Part shown: piece by piece, positions 31,748 to 42,382 of the stretch
How positions within the stretch are numbered: position 1 is the stretch's first letter
How the letters are laid out: each line of letters starts with the position of its first letter
Assembly (NCBI GenBank): GCA_031002005.1
Contig: CM061914.1
Location: 196,000,685 to 196,064,684, forward strand
Reading direction: 5' to 3'
Length of the DNA: 64,000 bases
Source of the DNA: Vandiemenella viatica
Lineage: Eukaryota; Arthropoda; Insecta; Orthoptera; Morabidae
Translations under genes and position numbers: made by a program
Notes under the pieces: model-generated
Seen by the model: the letters and a program-made list of their open reading frames with translations, nothing else
Told to the model about the DNA's origin: nothing
Database searches by the model: none

Positions 31748-32740
31748 CCCTCCATACCTAACACAAATCCATGAATCAGGCATCACTTTAAAGATTAAAC
31801 TCGTACCTCAAAGGAAAAAGGCTCATTAGTACTAAAATGTACTTTCTTTTCAGGAGCGAATTCTTTCCCTTCATACCTAACAGAAATTTATAAATGAGAC
31901 ATTATTTTAAAGATTAAACTCGTACCTTAAAGGAAAAAGTATTATTACTTCTAAAATGTACTTTCTTGTCAGGAGCGATTTCTCTCCCCTCATATCTAAT
32001 CGAAATCGATAAATGAGGCATCATTTTAAATGATATAGTCTCTAATTTTGTAACATTATGAATTTAGAAAAGAATTTCTCCGACTTTCACTCTTGAAGGG
32101 CAAATGTATCATTATTTCTAATACACATTTTTTGTTGTTGTTGTCACGATATAAATATAAATACAAATTATACTTCGTTGTAAGAAAATTCGTCAATGTA
32201 CAAACTTCATTGTCATAAAATAGCGTATCGCTGGACCAAAGATTGTTATTGTGAGTTACAATATCGCAGAGGAGACTCTCTGGTTGTTTAGATTTAACAG
32301 CCGTTTATAGGTAGTTGTGTAGTAATAGAGATGATAAGATATCTTGAATAAAAAATAGAAGACAGAAATGGATCATTTATTAATCAAATAATTCAAAGGT
32401 TAAACGGAATTCGAATAAAAATAATTAAGTATTTCACTTCAGCGAGAAATCGATAATATTCAAGACCACGTAAGTGCGATTTGTTTTTGTACAAATGTGA
32501 AAAGTAAATGCTACTATCTCCCTATATATCTAATCGAAAGCGTTAGATGAGGTATCGTTTTAAACCTTATGGTATCCAATTCGGAAACATTGTGAATGTA
32601 TAAACGAATATTTCGGAATTCGATCCTTAAAGGGCAAAAGTATCATTATTTCTAAAACTCATTTATTTTATCACTAGTGATTTGTCTCCCTTCATACCTA
32701 ACCAAAATCTACAGATGAGATATGATTTTAATGATTAATA
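31748..32740. repeat. Degenerate minisatellite, about 117-170 bp units
   Basis: Unit starts at about 31,748, 31,865, 31,984, 32,518 and 32,686 share TCCCTTCATACCTAACA-like openings, then AAATGAGNCATNATTTTAAA. The first two units also share TTAAAGATTAAACTCGTACC and TAAAATGTACTTTCTT. The third and fourth share a different second half (AACATTNTGAAT ... AAGGGCAAANGTATCATTAT), so higher-order structure exists. Units three and four are separated by unrelated sequence. Confidence 0.7.
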
Positions 32741-33884
32741 TGTTCCGTTTGTTAAATACCAGAGATATCAATAAAGAATTTATCGCATTAGCTCTGGATT
32801 ACAGAAATATTAATAAAGTATGCGTTTTTTGTGCAATGAGTAGGTTTTCTGATATTTCTTCTGTTACCGGAATATTTGTGTTTTCCTATATAATTATCTT
32901 TGTGTTTTTTACGCTAAGAATCTTATCGGATGTTTTTTTTTCTGTTAAGGAAACATTTGTGTTTTGCCATACAGTTCTTATGGGACTATTGTGTGTATAG
33001 GAGTGATGCTACTTGAGACTGCGGCAATCGAATGCCAGCTCGTGGTTCCCTGTTCGCTTTTAAACACTACTCCTTGCTCCGCTAATATCCACCGCACCTA
33101 GTCGCTAATACGTGCCTTGTATTTAACAGCGCTACAAACACAGAATTTAACACTAATATTGATATATTCGTGGTCCGTTGAGGAATCACCTCTCTACGGT
33201 CGACGGAGTATTGATAAAAGAGAAAAGAAGAAATTAAATTGAGTTTGTTTTAGGTGAAGTTGTGGGAGAAAACAACCTGCTCGAGTGCTCCAAACAGTTG
33301 AAGGTAGGGAGAGTAAGCATGTCGTAAGCGCTTCACAGAAACTAGGTATTTACAGTTTGGTGCTCTGTTGAAGCAGTACCTCTCTATGGCCGATGCAGGT
33401 GGGTACAGCTTAATGCTGAGGACGGGGAATGAAGCCGTGTCTAGCCTCTCGACAGACCATCCAGTCAGCCACAGCAGGCTGGCAACCCTAGCCATGGCCC
33501 ATGACACACTGTGCGTGCGTCTCCTCAAGTCTACCAACACTAAAACAATTCGCAGTGCACGTAGCGTTAACGCGTGCGGCGAGTTTTAATTTGCGACGGT
33601 TGGCAGCACTCTATTAAATCACCCGCAGTGTGGGCTGCTAATTAATTGCGCGAGGTTTAATTTCCATTAATACATTAACGATTCCGTATAATGAAACAGC
33701 TGCACTGTACATCCTAGCGGAACGAGGTTTATGTTTGATCTGAAAATTAATCGTCCACCGTGACAACTAGGATTAGGATGTTTATGACCAAAAAAATAGA
33801 GAAATATGCAGGAAAATATTACCTTAAAAATTGGTAAATATGATCTAACAATGACAAAATATGAAGAAGAGAGTGACAATAATG
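32741..33884. other. Unassigned; includes a homeodomain-site-rich stretch
   Basis: 33,540-33,690 has GC-rich and TAATTAATTGCGCG-type motifs (several TAAT cores) without TE similarity, which could be unique regulatory DNA. The rest shows nothing supportable. Confidence 0.3.
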
Positions 33885-34140
33885 TATAACTTTATAAATC
33901 AAAATTCCGTCTGGAACGACTGTTGATGTTACTATTTTCTTTATTTCCATACGCGTTTCGCCCTTATGGTGTGGGGCATCGTCAGTGGAGCTAGGGTGAT
34001 GGAATCTATATGGCGATCACCCTAGCTCCACTGACGATGCCCCACACCATAAGGGCGAAACGCGTATGGAAATAAAGAAAACAGTAACATCAACAGTTGT
34101 TTCCAGACGGAATTTTGATTTATAATCTATTAACCAACAA
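33885..34140. repeat. Large near-perfect palindrome of Penelope termini
   Basis: Two arms of about 115 bp (from TCAAAATTCCGTCTGGAA on the left to TTCCAGACGGAATTTTGA on the right) flank a 13-base centre (GGAATCTATATGG). Both arms carry the same hammerhead-like core, in opposite directions. The arms differ at only a few positions, so they could fold into a long hairpin or cruciform. Confidence 0.85.
34028..34069 (+). ncRNA. Hammerhead-ribozyme-like motif, best copy
   Basis: CCA (34,028-34,030) then CTGACGA (34,031-34,037), a spacer T, GCCC (34,039-34,042) pairing with GGGC (34,053-34,056), GAAA (34,057-34,060), then CGCGTA (a tiny stem III with an NUH-type GTA cleavage triplet) and TGG pairing with the initial CCA. 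The order matches a type I hammerhead with a very short stem III, the form reported in retroelements. The mirror copy lies on the - strand in the left arm (about 33,956-33,997). The extra base before stem II may lower or abolish cleavage. Confidence 0.55.
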
Positions 34141-34462
34141 CTGCGGAAGATGGCCTACAACGAGAATTGCATGTATAACTTTAATTGTTGACGTGCATTC
34201 CGACTACAGTGAAAATTAGTCCCCTCCCAACCTGCATATCAGAAATAAAGTTCTGTGAATAATTATCTTAATTTCTTCTCATCTATATCAAGTGAATTGC
34301 CGCTACTATTCAAAAACTACCAGATTTTTCCTCGAAATATGACCATATGGCCACAAACATTATCGTAATATAACCAAAAACTACGAAAATAGCCTGAATA
34401 TGCAATTACGCGTATATGTTGTATAAAACTCATTAAATTCCAATCATAAATGTTAAATTAGG

Positions 34463-34606
34463 AATTCGGCCATGGCCTCCCCGCATTCGACTCGAGTAAT
34501 CTCGACAAACAATGGAAAACCCAAATCTGGATGGTTTGACGGGGATTCGAACCCGTGTTCTCCCGAATGCGAGGCCAGAGCGTTACCGCTCACCCACCAA
34601 GCTCCG
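34463..34606 (-). mobile_element. tRNA-derived SINE, subfamily A, partial
   Basis: On the - strand: a GGTGGGTGAGCGGTAACGCT A-box region, GCGAGGCC..., GGTTCGAATCCCCGT (34,550s, B box), then body truncated or deleted after ATTGTTTGTCGAG, ending at GGCCATGGCCGAATTCC. The 3' end is missing. Confidence 0.8.
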
Positions 34607-34774
34607 AGTGATGATTTTTAAAGTAGCATCCTGGCATCTATTGAAGAAATTGGTAGAAATCCCTGGGGACGCCATCTTCCTTGGTCGAGGCTGGATACTA
34701 CTCTAGCTGCGCTGCGTTGGGCACCAACATGGAGGATAATTGATTAACTGATACTCCCCGGCAGTACGCAACTA

Positions 34775-36057
34775 CGAGGGTGCTCCCAGAAGTACCCGAC
34801 CTAGCAATGAAAAAACAAAAATTTTGGAAAAAAACTGTATTTATTTTTTAACGTAGTGTCCTTTCAGCTCTATACATTTATTCCAGCGATTTTCAATAAC
34901 TTCGATACCACTTTTATTAAAAGAACTGTCTTGCTCCTCGAAATAGCCATTAACTGCTGACATCACTTCTTCATTGGTCGAAAATTTTTGACCACTGAGC
35001 CATTTTTTTTAAGTTCGGGAACAGGAAGTAATCCGAGGGGGCTAAATCTGGCGAATAGGGTGCATGAGGTAGCAATTCGAACTTTAATTCATTAATTTTA
35101 GCCATTGCAATAACGGATCTGTGAGCTGGAGCATTGTCGTGATGAAGCAACACTTTCTTCTTAGCGAAATGTGGTCGTTTTATCTTGATTTCTTCGCTCA
35201 AACGTTGCAATAACTTCGAATAATAATCGCCGTTGATTGTTTTTCCTTTTTCAAGATAGTCAATGAAAATTATCCCATGCGCATCCCAAAAAAACAGATG
35301 CCATGACCTTGCCTGCAGATGGAACGGTCTTGGCCTTCTTTGGAGCAGGTTCTCCCTTTTCAGTCCATTGTTTTGATTCTTCTTTTGTCTCTGGGGTGAA
35401 GTGATGGACCCATGTTTCATCCATGGTTATGAAATGGCGCAAAAATTCAGCTTTGTTGCGGTGAAACATCGCTAAACACTCAATTATAACATCTTCACGA
35501 CAGTGTGAGCAAACGCGGCACCCATCTTGCACATGACTTTCTCATGTCCAAATTTTCAGTTAATATGCGATGTACCGCACTTTTTGAAATGCCTACTATG
35601 TCTGCTAGCTCGCGCACTTTCAGTCGACGATCATCCAGTACCGTTTTGTGGATTTTCTTCACCTTTTCTGGAGTCGTCACCTCATTTGGTCGACCACTGC
35701 GATGTTCGTCTTGGCAGCTCGTACGGCACCGTTTAAACTCTGCCACCCAATATTTTACTGTTGTAAACGAAGGAGAAGACTCACCCAGAGTAGAATCTAG
35801 CTCAGTTTTTATATCAATTGGGCTGAGACCTATCAAATGAAAGTATTGTATCACATAACGATGACCAATTTTCTCCATTTTCACAAATTTACTCACAACG
35901 TTCAAGATTAATTATTTCCAAACAATTACGAAACAACGTAGCGTCTTCAAACTTGAAACATGTGCTTCATAGACTATGTGCTTTGAAATAAAGGGATATT
36001 TTTCAAGCAACTGCTGCCATCTCTTGGTCAGGCCGGGTACTTCTGGGGCCACCCTCG
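34775..36057 (-). mobile_element. Full-length mariner transposon, inactive
   Basis: Length 1283 bp, between TA dinucleotides at 34,773-34,774 and 36,058-36,059. The TIRs start CGAGGGTGCTCCCAGAAGTA on the left and CGAGGGTGGCCCCAGAAGTA (inverted) on the right. It holds one transposase frame on the - strand broken by two frameshifts. Size, TA target site and D,D34D signature identify a mariner. Confidence 0.95.
34971..35905 (-). pseudogene. Mariner transposase, frameshifted
   Basis: The start at 35,905 is in a clear mariner N-terminus: VIQYFHLIGLSPIDIKTEL with a helix-turn-helix, SRTVKYWVAEFKRCRTS-like region, HRSGRPNEVTTPEKV (linker), RELADIVGISKSAVHRILT (second HTH). The first frameshift follows ARWVPRLLT (about 35,500). 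The second frame gives HFITMDETWVHHF (first catalytic Asp). A second shift lies near 35,290. The third frame gives LLHHDNAPAHRS and PHAPYSPDLAPSDYFLFP; I count 34 residues between the second and third Asp, the mariner D34D spacing. All catalytic residues survive. The C-terminus ends early at 34,971. Confidence 0.92.
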
Positions 36058-36082
36058 TACTTCAGACTTAGAATAAATGTTC

Positions 36083-36312
36083 TGGGCCCTGTACACTCCC
36101 ATGACCCTCCTCATCCTCCTCCTGTCTTGCAATGAATCCAACCCCAGCTCTTTTATCATATCTGCTACTGATTACATTCTGCCGTAATTTCCAGAAACAA
36201 ATCTAGCAGCCCTTTTATGCACCCTCTCCAACACCTGTATTTGGTACTCAAATGTGAGCCCCATACTACACTACCATATTCAAGCAATTGTCTGACCAAA
36301 CTTTTGTAACCC
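36083..36312 (-). pseudogene. CR1-like LINE family B, short fragment
   Basis: The - strand parallels 26,060-26,290: KSLVRQLLEYGSVVWGS, ERVHKRAARFVSGN, and RRRMRRVMGVYRA. Truncated at both ends. Confidence 0.75.
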
Positions 36313-36385
36313 AGGTTAGTACAAGACAAGACGTTATGGAGGATTACATCAAACCAGTCGAGAGATTGAGGACAACAAAAAATAA
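36313..36385 (+). mobile_element. RTE LINE 3' tail
   Basis: It carries GATTACATCAAACCAGTCGA followed by an AAATAAATAAATA tail. The same phrase ends the RTE elements at 53,135-53,165 (+) and 14,000-14,040 (-). Only the tail is present. Confidence 0.65.
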
Positions 36386-36438
36386 ATAAATAAATATATG
36401 TGGTACAAGATATTCCGTACTGCTCACCTTAGTAGATG

Positions 36439-36653
36439 GCCTCGCATTCGGGAGGACGTGGGTTTGAATCCCCGTCCGAGGAATCCAGATTTGGGTTTTC
36501 CATGTCTTCACCAAATCACTCCAGGTGAATGCCGGGATGCTTCATTCAAAAAGGCCATGGCCGAATTCCTTCCACTTCCTTGTACCCAGTCCCATCCCGC
36601 CTCTAATGACGTAGCTGTCGACGAGGCGCAAAGCCTTAAAAAACAAAGAAACC
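36439..36653 (+). mobile_element. tRNA-derived SINE, subfamily A, 5'-truncated, perfect TSD
   Basis: It starts inside the tRNA-like head (GCCTCGCATTCGGGAGGACG) and runs through body and 3' end (CTGTCGACGAGGCGCAAAG) to an A-rich tail. Flanked by a perfect 12-bp duplication CCTTAGTAGATG (36,427-36,438; 36,654-36,665). The lost A box would prevent further transcription. 5' truncation with an intact duplication fits LINE-driven target-primed insertion. Confidence 0.9.
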
Positions 36654-36665
36654 CCTTAGTAGATG

Positions 36666-37134
36666 CGTACTAGTCGGTCGCTGGAGTTGAGTTGGTTGTC
36701 TCGACGGTGCATACTGCTCACTCCGTCTAATTGGGTCGAGTGAGCGCTGCCGTATAAATCTGACCAACGCCTCAGAGCTCTTCTTTCTGGATTATGTAGA
36801 CTGTGGTTGCCTTGACAGCTCATCCAGCCGCCCGCCCCGCCTTTGTGTTAAGCCCTCGTTCCGACAGCTTACGTCAGTTCTCTCCTGGCCACAGCGCCTG
36901 TCTAGTGTTAATGCCGTCCAGAATAATACCACCTCCACACCCAACTGAAGGATAACCAAGAGTTCCATACGTTTTATCTAGTGCAGTGTCATATATTTTG
37001 AACTGTTCAGCTTAATGTTCGTGTGAATATGTCTGAATAACTCTCACAATTTTCGCGTAGTTGCTTAATAAATGTATCAGTTATCACAGACAGTATTTTA
37101 GATACGTTTTTTACGTAAATCAGAAACTAAGCGA
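36666..37134. other. Unassigned sequence
   Basis: GC-rich early part (36,700-36,900), no partner in the window, no convincing exon. Confidence 0.3.
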
Positions 37135-37590
37135 AACCCTGTGTTTAATTTAATTTAATTTAAGTTAATTGCAATGGAGCACACGCTCCGGTGGCAATTT
37201 CCCTATACACCAATCTTCCCCTACCTACATTTGCCCTCCTCAAATTTTAACTTTAAATTCTTTCAACGTTTTTAGTAAATTATTGATCATTTCCCTTGGT
37301 AACTTATTCCAATCCCTGACACCCTTACTTAAAAAAGAGAATCTTCCCACACCCTTGTGCCTGAAATCGAGTGACAGCTTGTGGTCTTTTCCCCTCCATG
37401 ATCTACTTCTCATACCTATTGCAATATCTTTCCATGCCTCATCACCAGTATATGCCCTGTACACTCCCATGACCCTCTTCACCCTCCTCCTGTCTTCCAA
37501 TGAATCCCATTCCAGCTCTTTTATCATATCTGTTACTGATTACATTCTGCGATTATTTCCAGAAACAAATCTAGCAGCCCTTGATTGTTT
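37135..37590 (-). pseudogene. CR1-like LINE family B, 3' end
   Basis: The - strand encodes MIKELEWDSLEDRRRVKRVM, GVYRAYTGDEAWKDI, DFRHKGVGRFSFLSKGV and DWNKLPREMINNLLKTL to a stop at 37,240. The 3'UTR follows (GGGAAATTGCCACCGGAGCG) with a (TTAAA)n tail at 37,144-37,165 (seen as TTTAATTTAATTTAATTTAA on the + strand). Provides the true 3' terminus of family B. Confidence 0.85.
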
Positions 37591-38167
37591 ATTCTGGCAC
37601 AACTATAGTTTTTATGTGTATCCATAAAATGCATACCCTATATAAACTACTGGTAAACTACCTATTGAGGAGACGCGAACTGTTTTTGTCGGTTTCTTTT
37701 AAACTTTATAATATATTAATATTATATTTATTTATTGCCAATAACTTTCTGAGAAGGAATTGTTATAAAAGCATACAAGAGGATTTCGTGGAGCGTTTAT
37801 TTATTTTGATGTTCGACCAGCCTTGGCTACCCACACACAAACAATAGCTGTAGATTCGACTATCAGCCACTGGGCACCTCAATCGCTTGTAAGGTCTTCA
37901 CCGAGTGACGTGGATATTGTGGAATGTCAGTTACAGTAAAATGCGGGGTTTATGCGTAGTGCCGGAACAGTTATTGATTATCCTGTTTTTACGATCAATA
38001 TTACCCCAGCACATGCGATTCATGAAGTTTATGATAGTGATTCCTGTTAAAATATTCACAACCTGCGCTTTTTTTAAAAATATAAATAAATGCAATAAGT
38101 AAAAGTAAAAAATAAGTATAAATAAATACAAAAAATAAGAGTTTAAAAAAGCCAAAGAAAAATCTTC
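37591..38167. other. Unassigned AT-rich sequence
   Basis: Nothing recognisable. 38,070-38,150 is a T/A-rich stretch that could be the tail of the tRNA-like element beside it. Confidence 0.3.
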
Positions 38168-38245
38168 CCCTCACGGAGATTCGAACCTGCGACCGTTCCA
38201 CTACGTGTACGAACTACTGCCGCTGTGCCAACCATTGCGTGGAAT
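38168..38245 (-). mobile_element. tRNA-like SINE head, third type
   Basis: On the - strand: TGGTTGGCACAGCGGCAGTA (A-box region) and GCAGGTTCGAATCTCCGTGA (B box), with spacing of a tRNA. No mature acceptor stem or flanking terminator is present and the downstream sequence is AT-rich, so a tRNA-derived retroposon is likelier than a working tRNA gene. Confidence 0.45.
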
Positions 38246-39687
38246 CTACGTTAGCATGGAGTACCCGTGTACGCGAAAAACCTTTGTTCATCTGCAGCTC
38301 GCGCTTTCATTATCTGTACGGAATCGGTGACGGGGGCCTCTGATTCCACGCGCCGCAGTTCGCCTCGCCGCACCGTAACCCGCAGTACACAGCAGTTAGC
38401 TTAGTAGCGGCCACCTGAGGGGTCAGCACTGAGAGCTGCCTTCGCAGTGAGTCTCGGGGCAAACTCGACTGCAGTGTTCATGCGCGGTGCGACCAAGGCC
38501 TGGGACTAAGTTTCAGCTGCTCTTGTTCTGGGCGGGACTGCTTCATCTGCTCACGGCTGCGCTCGGCGGCGTGGAAGGTGCGGGGTTCGCGGCCTCAAGC
38601 CTAATGGTGCGGTGCGCGTCAGCGACTGAAAGAAGACCGAACGATTGGGCCCGAAACGTTCGGAACTATTTACTGCGGCGGGAGAATTCTTCGACAGCAC
38701 ACGTGTTATAGTTGCTATCTTTAATCACGGAACAATAGCTTTAAAACTAAATGTTTGTATCATTTACAGGAAATAAAAAAAAAAATGCAGTTTCATTATG
38801 ACATCAAACATTGTACATAAAGAGATATTATAAATGCATTAACAATAATAATCCTCTCTTCTGTTTGGAATCAACCTTTTTTATGATGAGGGGAGAATTT
38901 TGGGTGTAGTGCATATTGTGCAACAGAATTACTGCTAGAAGATGTGCGTAATATGGATTTTTTTTATCTTTATTTATGGCTTTAGCCAAAGGCTAATACA
39001 GCCTCATACAATACATTTTACTGATTTTAAATTACACGTTGTAAGCTAACAACAGTAGTTTGTCTCTGTATTGTTTACCAGTAGACACAGCGTTGCCAGA
39101 TCGCTCGCAGTGTTACAAGTGTCATTACTTTTCTCACACACCTCGTGTGCAGCGTAATGAAACATACGCCGAAACCTTAGCAGCTAACGAACGTATAAAT
39201 TAGTAATACTTGAGTTTTCAGGTCATTAACACAGAGACGCTATGACTGCTAAGTGTTCCTCAACATTTGGAATTTTTGATTGCGAAGGCGTGAGGCAGAA
39301 GGCACTGTTCCAACAAAATATTCAACACTCAACACACCAGCGACACCTGATGCCGTGCTGTTTAGTGCAGTGTGGTTGTATAGTGGGAAGGCGGCGATAT
39401 CGGAGCGGGTTGTTCGGTGGCACGGACGCTTTATTGGTTTATTGCGGCCGCGTTATAAAGAACGATTTATTGGCGGCCCTGTCGACAGCTGACAGTCGGC
39501 TCGGCTGCCTCTACGCGTGTACGATGTGTTGCGAGCCACGGACAGCGGATTAAATGAAGCACACCGCAATCGAAAAGAGATGAGGGTCTCTGAGAAATTA
39601 TTAGGACAGATCACATACACTCTGTCTCCAACTGCCGAATCGACATACAGGTTATATGGGTTGCATTCGGTACTGCTGTTACTCATT
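38246..39687. other. Unassigned; one possible Penelope terminus
   Basis: 38,330-38,700 is GC-rich. 38,624-38,662 reads ACTGAAAGAAGACCGAAC ... GGGCCCGAAACGTTCGG, a loose relative of the hammerhead-like motif seen elsewhere. The rest (38,700-39,687) has no recognisable feature. Confidence 0.35.
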
Positions 39688-41343
39688 ATTATTATTATAT
39701 TACCAAGCGAATCACTAAAAGTGGGTGGTGGAGGGTGCATTGCACCAATGCTAATGTGTTAACGTTTGTGCATCATCATCATGATCGTGGGTTCTCTGCT
39801 ATTCAGCAGGTCCACGCACAGTGACAGCCCTCCAAGCCTCCCTCTGTTCAGCCATTCTCTTAGTCCCTATATATTCCCCATTTATCATTATGTCATCAAT
39901 CATTTTCTCCCTTCACCGACCTCTTCTTTTCGCTCCGTTTACAGTCCCCTCCAGAGCAGTTCTAAGCAGGCACTCATTCCTCAACACATGACCAATCCAG
40001 TCCTTTTTCTGTTCCCTATTGTTTTTATAAGTAACCTTTCCTCTCCTACTCGTTCCAGCCCTCCATCATTCCTTACTTTGTCTTTCCAAGCTATATTCTC
40101 CAGCCTCACCCATACCCACATTTCGAAAGCTTCCAACCTCTTCATATCTTCTTTGCGTAGCGTCCATGTTTCTGCTCCATATAGTCCTACGCTCCATATA
40201 AAACATTTAGCTAGTTTTTTCCTCTGGTTTTTATCCATACTTCAGGATAATAAGTTCTTCTTTCTATTGAAAGCTTCCTTTGCCATTGCTATTCTAGTTT
40301 TCAACTCCTTCTTGCAGCTCATATCACCACTCACAATACTCCCGAGATATCTGAAGGACTCCACTTGATCAATTATTTCTCCTTTATCATCATTTCTTTC
40401 TTACACTTTCCCACCATCATACATTTAGTTTTCCTCCTATTGATTCTTATTCCGAATTCCTCACACCCTTTGTCTAAAGTGTCTAACATTCTTCTGAGTA
40501 TCTTGACACTTTCCGCCAGCAAAACCATGTCATCCGCAAACCTTATGCAGCTAATCCTACATCCACCCATACACCTCCTTTACCTCTTAAACTTCTTTTT
40601 ACAATTTCCTCCAAATATATGTTAAATAATATGGTTGACAAAAAACATCCCTGTCTTACTCCTCTTCCAATCTTTCCCTCTTCTGTAAGATCATTCCCCA
40701 CTCCCACTCCTTGTTCGATGTATAATTTACTAATTAGCCTTCTTTCCTTCCAATCAATGCCTTTATTTTTTATTTGTGCATACGAAGGAATATACGGGAT
40801 ATGGCAGCAGGCGCCCAAGGGCTATTTTTAGGAACCATCCCCGTATTCGCCTGGAGCGATCTGGGAAAACTGCGGAAAACCCAGGTCAGGATGGCTGCAG
40901 GGGTTTATAGATACCTACTCCTATCGGAATCTAAGTTCTCTCGCTCGGTAACTCCTTCCTGTTCCACTCCCTAATCTTGGAAAAAAGTATAGAAATGAAT
41001 CGGTTCTGGCCCTGATTTCTCTTATCTTATTTTCGCGGTCATTCCTATATATGAATTTAGGTGGTAGTAATATGTATTTTCCGTCATCATGAAATAGGTA
41101 AGTCGTGAATTTCTCAGTCAGCTTCTGTCGAGAACAACGCCTTCGGTGTTCCAGGACTTACCAACTCAACTCATTCAAGATCGCCCTTACGGTTTCCCTC
41201 CAACTATATATACCTGTAACGAATCGGGCGGCTCTTCTTTGAACCTCCTCCAATGCATCCATTAACCCGTTCTGATAGGGGCCGCATACAGAACAACAAT
41301 ATTCTAAGTGAGCACGCACCAGACCTTTGTATGCAATCGACCA
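39688..41343 (-). pseudogene. CR1-like LINE family A split by an RTE insertion
   Basis: 41,343-40,774 covers thumb coding (SIAYKGLVRAHLEYCCSVCG; EEVQRRAARFVTGIYSW) and most of the 3'UTR. 39,772-39,688 holds the last 80 bases (GGTGCAATGCACCCTCCACC) and the (AAT)n tail. The interval between them is an RTE fragment. Confidence 0.85.
39774..40772 (-). pseudogene. RTE-like LINE fragment inserted into a CR1 3'UTR
   Basis: The - strand encodes KIGRGVRQGCFLSTILFNIY (RT), CIRFADDMVLLAESV (catalytic FADD), FGIRINRRKTKCMMVG, FIWSVGLYGAETWTL and RLEAFEMWVWVRLE, ending in an ATGATGATGATG tail. 9-bp duplication TTTGTGCAT at 39,765-39,773 and 40,773-40,781. 5'-truncated at the RT; frameshifts at about 40,240-40,370 and 40,545-40,570. 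Confidence 0.9.
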
Positions 41344-41640
41344 TAAAACAATCATATTAAAACAATTATAGTATAATTATACCATTTAAGATTTTTATAA
41401 TTTTTAAACGTTTTAAGAAAAAAGTTTTGTTTTAGATGACTCATATATCTTTGAGCAAATTAAAAAAAAAAAACGGGCTTCAAAAAGTCTTAATTTGTAG
41501 AAGTGGCATGGAATAAAATGAACAAAGGCATGCGTTTCTAAAAAAATAAATATCTAGAAAGTGGTGAGATTTTTACTAAAATAAAATTTTGTCGTATAAT
41601 TGGAAATGATGCGACCTATCTACGATTGAAGAATTACCAT
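41344..41640 (+). repeat. AT-rich dispersed repeat R4, copy 1
   Basis: CCATAAAACAATCAT, AGATGACTCATATATCTTTG, AAAAAGTCTTAATTTGTAGA and GTGGTGAGATTTTTACTAAA recur at 45,425-45,700 (+) and 44,915-45,240 (-). No ORF. Probably a non-autonomous transposon; ends not defined. Confidence 0.6.
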
Positions 41641-42382
41641 TTCATTTCTGGACACTCTGTATATTATTTGACAAGCGTTTTCATGAATCCGATAAACTTA
41701 TGTCGTGAAAATAATATTTTGAAATTTTAAAAATTTTCTTCAAGAATTACTGGACACTTTTACTCAAAATTCTTTTGTGTTTGATTCATAAAGGCCATTT
41801 GAAAAACAATTTCCCGAAATAATTATGAATTCAATTTGAAAATCATTTGTTACTGATATTTTAAAGTGAAGTCATGTAAGATAATTATGTAGCAAAATCC
41901 AGTTTGTGCCCCTAACACTTTAGCACCTGCGGAATTCTGTACTGATAAATTCGATTGATGTCACCTGGAAGCTGCAAGCTGTGACAGCTTTTAACATTGC
42001 CCGCAATTCAGTCATTTGCGATAAATTCGCCGTTTAAATGAGATGATTGCCGTTTACAGTAATCACTTTAATGACTGTCGCAGCGGTGGAAGTTCTACTG
42101 CACTTAATTACTGGACACAGCGGAGCTAATTACGCAATTTGAATTAATCTGTTTTGACGACAAACATTTGTGGATAGCACTAGTTGTGGCGAAATGCACG
42201 CTGCGGTGCAGAGAACATGTCAAGTGAGTTCCAAATACTGGCTCATTAACGCTTAGGAGTGGTTGTAATTTAAATTGTTCAGTGTTACAATGCAGGAGTC
42301 GTCATTTGCAGAGATCTGTTGCTTGGCTTCGCAACTGTTCGGTATTCAAGCTTGCAATGTGCTTAGCTTTTATTCCTGAACT
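41641..42382. other. Unassigned; homeodomain-site-rich stretch at 42,020-42,150
   Basis: 42,000-42,180 has several TAAT/ATTA cores (CTTAATTACTGG, GCTAATTACGC, TGAATTAATC) in otherwise balanced sequence with no TE match. Could be unique intronic regulatory DNA; this is a guess from composition. Confidence 0.3.

Noticed and set aside
38168..38245. Possible functional tRNA on the - strand
   Set aside because: A and B boxes fit, but I could not pair an acceptor stem or place an anticodon stem with confidence; listed as a SINE-like head instead.
39766..40368. 200-codon + strand ORF
   Set aside because: It is the antisense shadow of the RTE reverse transcriptase on the - strand; its composition (Ser/Pro/Leu-rich) is what the reverse reading of that gene gives.
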